In this document: piece after piece, positions 47,816 to 60,323 of the stretch | How positions within the stretch are numbered: the first letter of the stretch is position 1 | Layout of the letters: every line of letters starts with the position of its first letter | Made by a program: the position numbers and the translations under genes | Assembly (NCBI GenBank): GCA_029215795.1 | Contig: JARDYH010000001.1 | Span: 115,780,533-115,844,532, forward strand | Source of the DNA: Anniella stebbinsi | Taxonomy: Eukaryota > Chordata > Lepidosauria > Squamata > Anniellidae | Reading direction: 5' to 3' | DNA: 64,000 bases | Notes under the pieces: generated by a model | The model's input: the letters and a program-made list of their open reading frames with translations, nothing else | Database searches by the model: none | Told to the model about the DNA's origin: nothing

Positions 47816-49640
47816 GTTTTAACTGGTGAATATGAAAGGGCAAGAGAAGCCAATGAAGGGGAACATAAGAATGGAGAGATGTGAAAAAGCAACAAATAGT
47901 AAACAATAGCAGGCTTCAGAGGTCAAAACATAACAAGGGGGATAAAAAACTGGTACAGTTGAAGGAGAGCACTGCAATAATCAATTCCAGAAAGAACAAA
48001 AGAGAGTGACCCGACATTTTAAGTCCAGTCATGGAACTCCCATGTCATGCCAAGTTTGGACCTTTAGTATCTGGGGAACTGGTGCCATAGTGGGGAAGAG
48101 GCTGAAGTGGTGGTGGATGGTAGCATCATTTCTCATACTAATTTGAATTATCCAGACAAAATCTCTGGTAGTAGGTATCTAGAAACTATTATTTTCTAAA
48201 AATGATTTTTTTAAAATTTTGTCAGCTATCCTATTTCTCTTTTTAAGAATTTCCTGCACTGTTTGAATGGGATTCGTATGGGCATTGAGTTGTATTTGGC
48301 CACTAGGTGGTGGCAACTCTGTAATATAATGTATTGTGATTCTATTGTACAGCTCTCACATTATCCATTTTCTGTTATCTTGTGTTGTGGTGAGACTTGT
48401 TCTTTCTTCTGGTACAGTCTGATTGTGCTTCTATTGAATTGTATCTCCCTAATGCCATCTTTATGCATACATTTGGGTTTATGGTGCATTGGCACACTGC
48501 CTAGCTTGTTTAATCAACCTGCTGGTATTAAATGGGTTGAGTCTTAAGACCAGTAAGATACAAATTGTCGAATCAACAAGAAAAATATAATGTGTTGACA
48601 TATTATATACTTAAGAAATGATCTGCCTCAAGGTAACTTCTATTTTCCTTGAAATTGTCTGGTTTGAAGATTCTACAATAATTCTATTTATACTTCTTGC
48701 ACTGTACATAAATATTCCAAACCAGTATGTTACGAATCTTTTCTCACTGATAATTTACATGCTTCACTGCCTCAGATAGACATGTAAGCTCTGTGAACTG
48801 TGTTTTTCTCACAAAGCTTACAAGCTATGTGAGAGGCCCTGTAGAGGCTTAAGACATCATCAACTATTGATGTTTCTGTCACAAGATTTACAAACCATTC
48901 TGACAATCCCAGCAGAGTTTGTAATTACCATGAATTTTGTAACCTGTTATAATCTATAACTATTTCTCTCACAGATTTCATCAGTTACAAAAAAAATCCT
49001 ATCCTTGTTTGTTGTGTAAATTCTGTAAAACACTGTCCCCTAATGCTTAAAGGTGTCTCAAAAACTCACTTTTTATATAACATTCCTAATTTATATTACA
49101 ATGTTGAAAAGTGTGCCTGCATGATCTAAACTCCAGTATAACACCATTGAATCCAATTGTCAGGACCCATCACGACTCAAACTTCAGCCCCAATTAGACC
49201 ATTTCTGAATGAGGAGGGGAACAGGATCCCTGTAGTTGCCCCAGCACAAATAGTAATCCGGATTGGTGATTCCTAGTCCCTGATGCATAGCCTGAGGCAC
49301 TCCCCAGAAGACACCCCCACCAGGGGCTCTAAATTTGACATCCTCACTGCCCCATGTTGGGCCATGTTCTGAATCCTTCCTCATCATCTTTGGGAGCACA
49401 GGAGTGGTGTTAATGATGGGTCCGGGCTAGATTGCATTGCTTAATCGCAACTTCAGATCACTGATGTTATATATACAAATCCTGATTAATTGCTTGTTCT
49501 CTTGCCCTTGTCTAATCCGTCCACATACTTCCTTGATCCCATTCTTTCCTGAAGCCCATTTTTCATCTTCCCTGCAATAATTCCTCCTCTCTACCACATA
49601 ATAAAGTTTTCTCTCTCCTTTGGCTCATTCTTTACTGCAG

Positions 49641-50085
49641 CCTTCCAAAACCTAGTGCTCTCCAGATGTTTTCATAGAATCATAGAATAGTAGAGTTGAA
49701 AGGGGCCTATAAGGCCATCGATTCCAACCCCCTGCTCAGTGCAGGAACCCACCTTAAAGCATACTTGACAGATGGCTGTCCATCTGCCTCTTGAATGCCT
49801 CTAGTGTGGGAGAGCCCACAACCTCCCTAGGTAATTGGGCCCATTGTCATACTGCTCTAACAGTCAGGAAGTTTTTCCTGATGTCTAGCCGGAATCTGGC
49901 TTCCTGTAACATGAGCTCATTATTCCGTATCCTGCACTCTGGGATAATCGAGAAGAGATCCTGGCCCTCCTCTGTGTGACAACCGTACAAGTTTCTGACC
50001 ATTGACCAGGCTGGCTGGGGCTGATGGGAGTTGAAGTCCAAAACATCTGGAGGGCACATGGTTGAGCAGTGCTGCTCTAGTGCAT
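49641..50085. repeat. Palindromic MITE split by a CR1 insertion
   Basis: The left half (ccttccaaaacctagtgctc, then tccagatgtttt) ends at about 49672. The right half resumes at about 49998 (gaccaggctggctggggctg, then atgggagttgaagtccaaaa and catctggagggcac). Joined, they form the same palindrome type as at 6184 and 23930. Confidence 0.7.
49672..49997 (-). mobile_element. CR1 LINE 3' fragment
   Basis: It starts with the reverse CR1 terminal repeat tcatagaatcatagaatagt, then gaaaggggcctataaggcca. The body matches 34040-34330 of the larger CR1. It is better preserved than the copy at 470-1650. Confidence 0.88.
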
Positions 50086-50902
50086 TAACACATGCCACTG
50101 GCTCCCCTATTCTAAAAAACAAAAACAAAAAACCAAGCAAATAAAATTTGATCCAACTTTTCTCTACAACTACAGCCTAATATCCCTACTACTCTTTGCC
50201 TCCAAACTCTTGGAGGGTGTTAGTTACTTCCACTATCTCAACTTTCTCCCAACTCTATCCTTGACTCCCATTTGGGGTGGTTTCCACCCTCTGCATTCTA
50301 CTGAAACTGCACTCACAAAAAACATTGATGAACCCTCATTTCAAAATCTAACAGTATCACGTCAGTCCTCAGTCCTCTTCATCTTTACCCTGCCTTTGAT
50401 ACATTTGATCAGTCTGTCATGCTTGACCCCCTTTAGGTCCTATGTCTCCAGGATTCTGTCCTCCACTGATTCTTTTCCCATCTATAATCCAGTCCCCACA
50501 AAAAAAACCATAAACATTTTGAGGTCCAGAGATTTTCTCTGCTGATATGTGATCTTAAAGTATTGTATTAACATAATAATTTGGGTAGACAGTCTGATTC
50601 TTGTGCGAAACTATTTTAGGTGCTATTTTCAAAATGGTGGACAATTTTCTTTAGGTCACTAGTTTTCGTCAACCATAGAAATTACTATCTTGTGTTTGGT
50701 ATCAAATTATAGGTTTTCAGGGTCAAGGAGTTCAAAGAATGTGTTATTTTAATTGTCAGAGTACTCCTTCCACCATTTTCCAAAATGGCATTGAAATGTT
50801 GTTTCATTTTCTCATTTACTTGACAAATCAACATACAAATTTAATTTTGGCTTTAAATGATAGGTTTTTTGGGTCAAGGAGGTCAACAGTGGCATTAATT
50901 AT

Positions 50903-51202
50903 GATGGAAAGGCAGTCCTTCCAGCATTTTTTAAAATGGCGTCCAAACATTTATTGATATATACAATCATATTCAATGGGTTCTTCTCTGTTCTGGTTTG
51001 GTGAAATGAAAAATATGAAACTATGACTGAAAAGGCTGGAACTAGTGGTCTCTGATGGAAAGGCAGTCCTTCCACCATTTTTAAAAATGGCATCCAAACA
51101 TTTATTGATATATGCAATCATATTCAATGGGTTCTTCTCTTTTCTGGTTTGGTGAAATGAAAAATATGAAACTATGACTGAAAAGGCTGGAACTAGGGGT
51201 CT
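50903..51202 (+). repeat. Two tandem 150-bp units
   Basis: Units 50903-51052 and 51053-51202 both start gatggaaaggcagtccttcc and contain ttctggtttggtgaaatgaa and gactgaaaaggctggaacta. They differ at only a handful of positions. The first unit overlaps the inner end of the left terminal repeat. Confidence 0.92.
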
Positions 51203-51319
51203 TGATAATTTTGATTTCCAGGATAACTCTTCATTATCAGGGACACATGACACTCATGGTACAGCTCTTGCACTCTTTCAGAATTGCTGTGGTGGTGTAG
51301 GGCCTGGCAAGCCAACAAT

Positions 51320-51607
51320 GGCTCTGTTCAGACAACATGTTAAACCATGATGGTTAAGCATTATGAGCTAAACAATGGCCCTGTTCAGATTACACTTCAG
51401 GCTCTGTGGTTAGCAAAACTGTGGTTCTCTGCGGTTAGCACCAACCACAAGCTGTGATGTCACACACAATACTTTAAGCCATGGGGTTCTGACTGTGGTT
51501 ATTAAGTGAGCAGGGTTTAGCAAAACACATTGTACAAGACACCTGAAACCCTGCTGCTTAACCAAAAGCTTTAACCAGCAGGGTTTAAGGTGTCTTCTAA
51601 ACAGGCC
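51320..51607. mobile_element. MITE (ggctctgttcaga termini) nested in the long-TIR element
   Basis: The left end ggctctgttcagacaacatg (from 51320) and the reverse complement of the right end (ggcctgtttagaagacacct, to 51607) are inverted repeats, with taaacc and ggttaa following inside. Both flanks read AAT (51317-51319 and 51608-51610). An internal ggccctgttcagattacact near 51377 suggests a second nested copy. Confidence 0.65.
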
Positions 51608-51658
51608 AATAGTATATAGACTTACTAAAACATAACAATACAGAAATATTAAAGCAGT

Positions 51659-52030
51659 TTAACATAAGCATTTTTGCAGTTCCAAACATTTACAAAAATG
51701 TGTGCATTTGACCACTGTGTTTTGACTCGGACATCTCATTGTACCACAAACCTTACAGTTACATACACATAAAAGATCACTTGGCATGAAGTTCAAGAAC
51801 TTTTTTCGTCGTAGGACATCATTATCATTTCCCCAACCATAATCACATGTGTCTACTTTTGGATGAATGCTCTCTAAGAGGCACATACATCTTCTTTCCA
51901 GATAAAATGCTCTTGTGATATGCCCTCTTATAGACCATGATGGTGGAGGAAGCTCACTGACTGGTATAGATCTTTTATACTCACTGAAATGCAGACTGTC
52001 AAAAGTGTCACATTTTGAGTGAAGACTAGG
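51659..52030 (-). pseudogene. Cysteine-rich C-terminal coding remnant of a transposon
   Basis: The minus-strand frame is open from just after a stop at 52031-52033 down to the stop at 51659. It reads SIRGHITRAFY, then a YGW motif (DTCDYGWGND), then MPSDLL and a cluster with spacing C-x-C-x2-C near the end, closing FCKCLELQKC. From memory, this layout resembles the C-terminal tail of unnamed repeat-associated proteins found in many animals. Upstream, the similarity seems to continue in another frame to about 52110 (LAMPESEK), so at least one frameshift is present. No catalytic motif remains. Name and function are not assigned. Confidence 0.5.
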
Positions 52031-52125
52031 TCAAATGACCGGACTGTAGTAATTTTTCACTTTCTGGCATGGCAAGTATGAAACAAGTTTGCAGCTCCAT
52101 TTCTCTGTGCCTGTTGCTGATGTCA

Positions 52126-52315
52126 GCCCTGTTTAGATGATGAGCTAAGCCATGGTTAGGCATCCAACCCTTTGCAGCTAATGGTTAGTGAGCAAGTGTA
52201 AACCATGGTTATGTAGCCCCATGGTTAGGAATGGTTCACATGACACGCTAAAGCCATAATGGGCCTGTTCAGAAGGCACTTTAACCACAGAGCCTGAAGT
52301 GTCATCTGAACGCTC
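52126..52315. mobile_element. Second MITE of the cctgttcaga group
   Basis: The sequence gccctgtttagatgatgagc (from 52126) and gggcctgttcagaaggcact (52261) face gtcatctgaacgctc at the right end. The catggttag motif recurs inside. It appears to be two overlapping or nested copies; the limits are approximate. Confidence 0.5.
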
Positions 52316-53037
52316 ATAGAGAGAAAAAAGATAAAAATGTGTACCAACAGTAGTAGCTGACTAGTATATAAAATAAAATATACTCAAATTTCATTCCTTT
52401 TTTTAATTAATGATGTAATAAACTATACTATCTTAGCATACATCATGAAAAAATGACCATATAAGCTACACATTTTCATTAAATGGCCTATTGTAGAGAT
52501 AAGTGTTTAGGCGCCATTTTTAAAAATGGTGGAAGGACTGCCTTTCCATCATAATTAATGCCATTGTTGACCTCCTTGACCCAAAAAAAACTATAGTTTA
52601 AAGCCAAAATTACATTTGTATGTTGATTTGTCAAGTAAATGAGAAAACGAAACAACATTTCAATGCCATCTTGGAAAATGGTGGAAGGAGTACTCTGACA
52701 ATTAAAATAACACATTCTTTGAACTCCTTGACCCTGAAAACCTATAATTTGATACCAAACACAAGATAGAAACTTCTGTTGTTGTCAAAAACTAACGACC
52801 TAAAGAAAATTGTCCGCCATTTTGAAAATAGCACCTAAAAAAGTTTCACACAAGAATCAGACTGTCTACCCAAATTATTATGTTAATACAATACTTTAAG
52901 AACCAGCAGAAAAAATCTCTGTACCTCAAAAATTTTATAGGGGTATATTGTGGGGACAGGATTACTAAGGGTTTTCCCAACATTTTCATAATAGGGGAGC
53001 TCTTCCTCTTTTTCCTTCTTGTTCTTTTCATCATAAG

Positions 53038-53095
53038 TAATTCCCTCCCACTATGTTCAGTGGGGTTTGTTCCCAGGAATGATGCATAGCATTGC
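53038..53095. repeat. Short squamate-type palindromic element, partial
   Basis: It contains cactatgttcagtggggttt, then gttcccaggaatgatgca, matching the right half of the family at 21440 and 23795. Confidence 0.5.
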
Positions 53096-54423
53096 AGCCA
53101 GAGTCTTTTAAGAATGTTTGTTTACCGAATTTTTTAAATGACTCATAATGTAATGATGGTAATGTTATCCACACAGGGCAGCCCAATTTTTTTAAAAAGG
53201 AAAAATAAGTTCTGTTCCTTGGGCATCCATGTCTATTGCATTGACCCACGTGATAGTTATAGCAATAGTTATTTGGCATGTAGAACCCATATAATGTAGA
53301 AAACTAGTGAGTTGGACAGAAATATAGGTGATTCTAAGAAATCATCATACATGGGGCAATCACCTCTGAAATGCAGCTCCTAAATATAGACCATCAGTCC
53401 AATTTATCACCCAATTAACCTGAAGTTTTAGTATTTATTTTTATTTATTGCTGATTATTTACTTCTGTCCTATGCTTCGGAATGATTGGCAGTTATGTTT
53501 CTTAATCTTAAATTGTTCATGCAACTAGAGCAAAAATACAAGTGTAAAGTAGCATATTTTGAATGTCAAGGTCACAGTGTTCCCCACTATGGTGACATGT
53601 AATTAAATTAGAATTTCATTTCAAAATTCACATCTATTAGTATTTATCCACATATGCAAATTTGCAGCTGGCATATGAGCCCATGCCGAAATCGTTTTAG
53701 TAACCAGCAACACCCTGGTTCTAATGTTAAAGGAATAAAACATACAAGAAATCAGTATCCCAGGAATGTGTGGTTTCCCCCTGCCCCAATGAATCTGTTT
53801 TATGCTGTTAAGAAACAAACAGTTGTGATGTCGAGGGACTCCAAGATTGTACCTCATCTCAGGTACCACAATACCTTGATATGGTCCTGTCTTTCTGTAC
53901 TATTTGCTGATCATACCAAGTTCCGTCTCTTTAGTTGTCCATCCTATCCTTTACTTTTAATAGCTTATCTGAAATTTACTTTTGGGTGCTTCATCCTTGT
54001 TTCAAATGCCAAATGTCCAAGACCATACTTCTCAGCTTTCCTTCCAAGCCCTGCTCTCATCCATTGATGATTCCAACACCCAAGCTGCCTTTACCTCCTC
54101 TGTCTATGTGGCCAACGCATGTCCCTTCTCTGTTTACAGCATTGCAAGAAGATGGCCATTTCTTTCTGCCTCTTTAACAAAAACTCTGGTTTCCACACTG
54201 GCCTTCGTATTGGAACCGTTTTTATCTTGTGTTCTGTTGTCTCACCTTGGTTCCCTGCATTTCAGTCCAGCATTCTGCTACCAAAATATTTATGTTCTTT
54301 CTCAGATAATTCAAAACCTGCTTTTTTCATAAAACCTTGGCACAACCTCCTAATTCCTTATTCATTCTGCAGCTAAGCATGTAACGAAATCTGTGTAACT
54401 GAAATGACCACATATTCTTTCTC

Positions 54424-54657
54424 TAGGGTGACCAGATAAAATCCAGGTCAGGGCTCGTGTAACTTTAAAGTTACAGGGGCCCTGCCTTCTTTTGTATATG
54501 GTCACTCTAGTATAGTGCCTGTACCTTTAACTGTTGTGGTGAAGAGGGAATTTCACCAGGAACTAATTGCATACAAATGACACTGGCTGAAATTCCCTTT
54601 TCTCTACAACTGTTAAAGTTACAGGAGCCCTGACCTGGATTTTATCTGTTCAGCCTA
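54424..54657. mobile_element. hAT-type MITE, copy 2
   Basis: The left end tagggtgaccagataaaatc and right end gattttatctgttcagccta are inverted repeats. The flanks tctttctc (54416-54423) and tctttccc (54658-54665) are an 8-bp duplication with one mismatch. The inside (gaagagggaatttcaccagg, tgacactggctgaaattccc) matches 19385-19707. Confidence 0.82.
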
Positions 54658-55508
54658 TCTTTCCCACATATTCTCTCTCCCCTTGCTCTGTTCTTCCCCC
54701 ATGTCAGATTTTAGATTGCAAGTTCCTCAGAGCAGGGGGCCTGTCCACTTGAAATCTAGAAAATGCTGTGCTCACTGCTGCTGCTGCTGCAAAATCATTA
54801 GGAAATTAAACTAAAACAATGTTAAGCAGGGTTAAGATCTGGAGGGGGGGGGTTAAAGCTAAGAATTTCTAACTTAAGATCGGGGGGGGGGGGAATCATA
54901 GCAACTCTAATGCAGAATGAGTTGGATTCAGCTTTTCACTTGTCCCAGGCAAATCGTTACGTGTTTTTAAAATATTTCCTGCTGTTTCCCTACATGCTGA
55001 AAAATGTCAAGTTTTATGCATGCTGGTAGTTAGCTACTGAATAACTTATCAGCAAGCTTCTGTTTGTCAGAACCTATAATTGAAAGAAGTCCATTGCAGA
55101 GTGAAATGCAGTGAAGGGCTATGCCCTATAAGCCATTAGTAAGACACATTTCTGTCTATCAGCCCTTGTGTTTTTCACCATTACAATAAAAGAAAGCAAT
55201 CAAAATGTTTCAGTGTTTTTTATTTCGGTTTATTCTATTCAAAGGCTTCTAATCAACCTAAATAATCTTGCCTCTTTGTACCAAAACAAATATAGGTCGC
55301 TTTTGAGAAAATGAGATTTTCTAAACTATCTACCTAAACTACCTAATCCAATGTAGATGAAATAAATTCTTCAAAACCAGTTTCTCAGTTGTACATCCAT
55401 AAAACTTTGTGTTATAGTTACTTCTATTTTGTTTAGAAACCTTATCTAACTGGGCGTCGATTTCCAATTAGTTTCTTTTTGTATTCTGGTTTATTCTGGA
55501 TGCGTTTG

Positions 55509-55634
55509 GATGACACTTTAGTCCACGGAGTGTGAATAGTCCAGTCCATGGATGATTATTTGCATGTCGCACTTGGGCGACATGAAAGTAGTGTTCCGTG
55601 GAGTAGACTATTCACACTCTGTTGAGTAGTCATC
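55509..55634. repeat. Inverted-repeat MITE
   Basis: The left arm gatgacactttagtccacgg, then agtgtgaatagtc is inverted at the right (gactattcacactctg, then ttgagtagtcatc). The 126-bp palindrome also has a small inner inverted repeat, gtcgcacttgggcgac. Confidence 0.75.
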
Positions 55635-56131
55635 TCTCTCCCCCCCCATCTCTGCCCTCCCTACTGAATTGCAGCGCTGGTTCCTGCTTACTTTATCAGG
55701 TCGCTGCCATTCCATGGGGAGGGGGGAAGGGGGAGGAGAGACTCAGCGCCTGGAGGAACAGAATGCATACCCACCACCTCCCTTGTCCCAGGAGAATTTC
55801 TTCTGCAGTAAGGAAGACTAGCAAGACCTCACACATATCAAGTAAACACTTTCTACAGCCTCTCCTTTCATGCAGATCTAGTAATCCCTTCCTTGAATGC
55901 TGTTCTTTGCCTTCTGCTCTCAACCAGTTTCCTCCTACACATTCCTAGAATTCCTAGATATGTAGGTGGGGGAAGAGAGAGTTTCTCAGTACTGTTATCT
56001 CATTCTTAAAAGGCTTGCTGTAGCAAGATGAGATTTTTGTGACTTGCATAGCAGATAGATCAAGAAAGGCAGGAGAAGACATAAAGGCAGCATTCAGATG
56101 CTCTTATCTCAAATTATTTAGCCAAGATGTG

Positions 56132-56147
56132 CACATATGTTTTTCTC
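56132..56147. repeat. L1 target-site duplication, left copy
   Basis: The sequence cacatatgtttttctc is repeated at 61925-61940. At least 15 of the 16 bases are certain; the first c could belong to the L1 5' end at the right copy. Confidence 0.95.
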
Positions 56148-56279
56148 TTTTTTTTTTTTTTGAAATAATTTTATTAATTTCAACATAATAATAATAACAT
56201 AAAATAACATAAAATACATACATAATCCACGATAATCCCCCCCGTGCACCCCCACACCATGAGACCTTCTCTTAATCTT

Positions 56280-59200
56280 TTATTCTATCCAAAAATTTAT
56301 CGACTCTTTTGAAGGTGTTTGTCCCTTCCCCAATCTTAATACATATTCCAATAGGGGACTCCATATTTCCCCAAAATCATTTTTACCGGACATTCCCCTC
56401 TTTAATTTCATTTTACAAGTCAGCATATCATTCAAAGCCATATCCCATATTTCTTTATACCATTCTTCTATTGTATAGCTTCCTTGTCCTTTCCAATTTT
56501 TTGCAATCATTAGTCTAACAGGTGTCAGGAGGTTGTTTATCAATTCTCTCTTGTTTTTGTCCTCTTCCCCTCTATCCCAAATTGCTAGTAGAGCAAGCTT
56601 CGGGTTTAATTCCACTTTACTTCCAATTATTTCACTTATTTCTTTAAATACCCTTTTCCAAAATTTTTGTACATATTCACAGCTCCACCACATATGGTAA
56701 TAAGTTCCAACCTCCTGGCATCCCCTCCAACAATTTTTAGATATTTTTTTATCTATCTGGTGAAATCTAACCGGTGTTAGATACCATCTCCACAATACCT
56801 TATAAAAATTCTCCTTAATTCTGATCGATAACAATTTTAACATTCTTGCATTCCACAACCTCTCCCAGTTGTATTCCTTAATTTCTCCATTCACATCCTC
56901 TTCCCAAACCTTTTTTATTGCTTTAAGTGAATTTTGAAACTCCTCCTCTATCAATAGTTTATATATCTCACTAGTCAACCCTTTCTTAATTTATTTTCTT
57001 CTTTCCTACCTTTTGACTCTATTAACTCTTCAAATCTTGTATTATTTCTACACTTATTATTTTTCAGTTTCCATTCCTGAGTCCATTTCCCTAACTGTAT
57101 ACATTTAAACCATGCTGATTTTTGACCTATCAATAGCTCTTTAATTTGCTCATTATCCTTCAAATTTTCCATCCACTTCCTTAACTTAATTATTTCCTTA
57201 TCTTTCAATCTCGCTTCAATCTCCACTTTTAACACTCTTGGGAAATTTTCCACTACTACCACTGGGGCAAGTGGTGAATCTCCTGGTATCAACTTCCCCC
57301 TAAATTTCTCCCAGATCTCCACTATATTTATCAACAAAGGGTTGTCCAGTCCCTTTAATTCTTTCTTTTGAATTTTTTTGAAAAAAATATTTTTCAGTTT
57401 ATAATCTATTTCCCTAGTTTGCGTCTCCAACCACTCCAAATCTTCCTCCCCTAGAATACCACTTATAACATATCTTAACTGATTAGCTATATAATAATAC
57501 TTAGTATTTGGAAGTCCTAAACCTCCCTTCTTTTGAGCCTTGTACCATAACCCTTTATTAATCCTAGCTTTCTTATTCCCATTACAATATGCATTAATTA
57601 TATTTTGCCAACTTTTCAACTCTACGTCTGATATTTTAATTGGTAACATTCTAAACAAAAAATTAATCTTAGGTAAAATCTTCATTTTAATAATTGCTAT
57701 TCTACCAAACCAAGAATGTTTTAATTTCTTATATACTTCTAATTTCTCCCCTACTTGTTTTTTTAAAGCTACCAAATTAAGTTCCTCTAACCTTTCTAAA
57801 TCTCTATCAATATTAATCCCTAAGTAACGTACTATATTTTTAAGTCTAAGACCCAACTTAACCTTACCTTCTTCCAGTTCTTCCTTATTATAATTAAATA
57901 ACATCATTTCTGACTTCCCCCAATTTACTTTTAATCCCGTAATTTCTCCAAATTCTCTTAAATGTTTCTTAATCACCTCTGCACTCCCTAGGGGATCTTC
58001 TACGGTCAGTAAAGTATCGTCCGCAAACATATTCATTTTAATCTTCTCTTTTCTTCCTATCCCCTTCACTCTTTCATCTTCCCTTATTACATTTGCCAAA
58101 ATTTCTATTACTATTGCGAATAAGATCGGTGAAAGAGGACATCCCTGCCTAGTTCCTCGGGCTAGTGTAATCTGTTGTGTTAACCCATCATTAACCAATA
58201 TTTCCGCTTTATTGTTTTTATACAACTTATCCATCACTCCCATAAATTTGTCTCCAAACCCAAAGGTTTTTAATATTGTTTTAAGCGCTGGCCATTCCAC
58301 ACAATCAAAGGCTTTGAATATGTCCAATGCTAACAAGCCTGCTTTTAAATTCCTTTTTTTTATAATATTAATTATACTTAATACTCTTCCCATTAAATTA
58401 GACATTTGCCTACCCGGAATAAATCCACACTGATCTTTTTTAATATATTTACAAATAAATGTGGCCATTCTTTTTGCCAATATTGCTGTAAATATCTTTG
58501 AATCTTGATTTATTAAGGAAATTGGTCTATATGATGCGGGATCCGTTAAGTCCTTACCTGGTTTTGGAATTAATATAATCAGGGAATAATCCCATGATGG
58601 CGGAGTCTTCCCCCCCTCTATTATGTTATTAAATAATTTCTTTAATCTTGGTAATAAAATTCCTTTAAAAAGCTTATAATACTCCGACCCCAAACCATCC
58701 ATCCCTGGTGATTTTCCTCCTTTCAGTTTATCAATAACTCCCTCTATCTCTTTTTCCGTAACTAAACCTTCCATATATTCCCTATCCTGCTCCTGTAATT
58801 TTATTTTCCAATTCCTCTCTACATATTCCAGTACCTTATCTTGCGGTCCCGACCCTGATGTATATAATTCACTATAAAAATCCTTAAATATATTTAATTT
58901 ATCTTTCATTAAATTACAACTATTCCCTGACTTATCCTTTATTGTCCCTATCATATTCTTAGCCTTTTCTAACTGTGTGGATCTGGCCAGCATCTTTGAA
59001 TTCCTATTGCTATATTCAAAAAAATCTCTTTTTAAATACAACAAATTTTTTTGTACTTGTTCTAATTCTTCTTTCTCTAATTCCTTTTTCTTAGCTTGAA
59101 TTTGGGCAATTAGGCGTTTATCTTTTGTCTCCTTTAACTTTTCTTCCAAACTCCTTACCTCCTCTTCAATCTTTTTATTTTGGGCTTCCTGTTGTTTTTT

Positions 59201-60115
59201 TAATGTACAACTTTCCCTAATACAAATCCCTCTTACCACAGCTTTCATCGTATCCCACAATATGTCCTGCCGGTTATTCTCTTTTTCATTAATCTCCCAT
59301 ATTTCCTGCAATTCTTTCTTTATCTTCTCCATTATATCTTTTTTATTCAGCAACCTTACATCCAATCTCCATCTCTTCGCTTGTCTATAATCTTTTTTGG
59401 TTTCCATGTCCATTATCATTAACGCGTGATCAGTAACCTTGATAACTCCAATATCACAGTCTATAATTTTGGGTAACATATTTTTTGATACAAAAATATA
59501 ATCTATCCTTGAATAACTCTTAAATCTCTGTGAGTAGAAGGTATACTTCCTTTCTTCCCCTCTTATAACTCTCCACACGTCCATTAATTCTTTCCCTTCC
59601 ATTAATTTGCTTAACTCTGTCTTCCCCACCCTCTTAGTATCTTTTAATATATTATCCCTATCTTTCCCTATATCTAGTACCATATTAAAGTCACCTGCCA
59701 TCACGATGTGCTTTTTACCCACTTCTCCCAACACGTTAAATACTTCATCAATAAAATCCATTTGTTTTCCATTTGGAGCATAGACATTCACCAATACATA
59801 TTCCTCTTCTCCCAACCTGCAGAACATAATAAGGAACCTTCCGTTTTTATCTTTCTTTACACTTTGAATAGTTATGCCACATGTTTTTGAAATTATTATT
59901 GCCACCCCTCTTGATTTCAAAGTTCCATATGCCTTCTCATAAACGCCCACCTCCCTCATTCGAAGCTCATTAACTCCATCTTTGGCCTGATGAGTTTCCT
60001 GCAAAAAAATTACATCTATTTTTTTGTTCTTTAATAACATTTCAATTCTTTTCCTTTTAATTACTGTTCCTAGCCCTTTAACATTCAATGTTGCCAATCT
60101 AAGTTTATTTTCCAT
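56280..60115 (-). pseudogene. L1 ORF2 (endonuclease, reverse transcriptase), one frameshift
   Basis: ORF2p nicks genomic DNA and copies L1 RNA at the nick. The first frame (60115-56975, 1046 residues) starts MENKLRLATLNVKGLG. It has an APE-type endonuclease with Asn 11, Glu 40 (FLQETH), GDFN (141-144), SRIDYIF (202-208) and Asp 229-His 230. The reverse transcriptase follows, with FADDTLL at 697-703. At 56975 the frame stops. The next frame (to 56280, 232 residues) continues in register after what looks like loss of one base in a G run. It carries the C-terminal zinc-knuckle pattern C-x3-C-x7-H-x4-C (CWRGC to SC). The total of about 1278 residues fits the usual L1 ORF2 size. Confidence 0.94.
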
Positions 60116-60323
60116 CTCTCACTTTCACACACGCCTTTAAGTCGGTCTCCCTCTGTGTAGCACAATCCCCCCCTCCCTAACCCTCCCCCCCACATTCACC
60201 CCCATTTTCACCCCCCTCCTCACCAGCTTCCTGGGCATTGGTCCCAATCTTCTTAGAACTCTTAGGGGGGGGGGGAACTCGGCCCAACATTCCAGGATAA
60301 CGTCTACCCTCCCTCCGTATCTT

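Larger units (their letters stand above)
50492..52957. mobile_element. DNA transposon with about 460-bp terminal inverted repeats
   Basis: The left arm 50492-50951 and right arm 52501-52957 are inverted copies with modest divergence. Both begin gtccccacaa when read inward and share, for example, ttaacataataatttgggta (50569-50588, inverted near 52868-52887). The 1.5-kb middle holds a cysteine-rich coding remnant, a 150-bp tandem duplication and smaller inserted MITEs. The outer limit is uncertain by about 15 bp; taatcc outside gtcccc is also shared. The superfamily is not assigned because no clear target duplication or transposase catalytic motif was seen. Confidence 0.75.
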
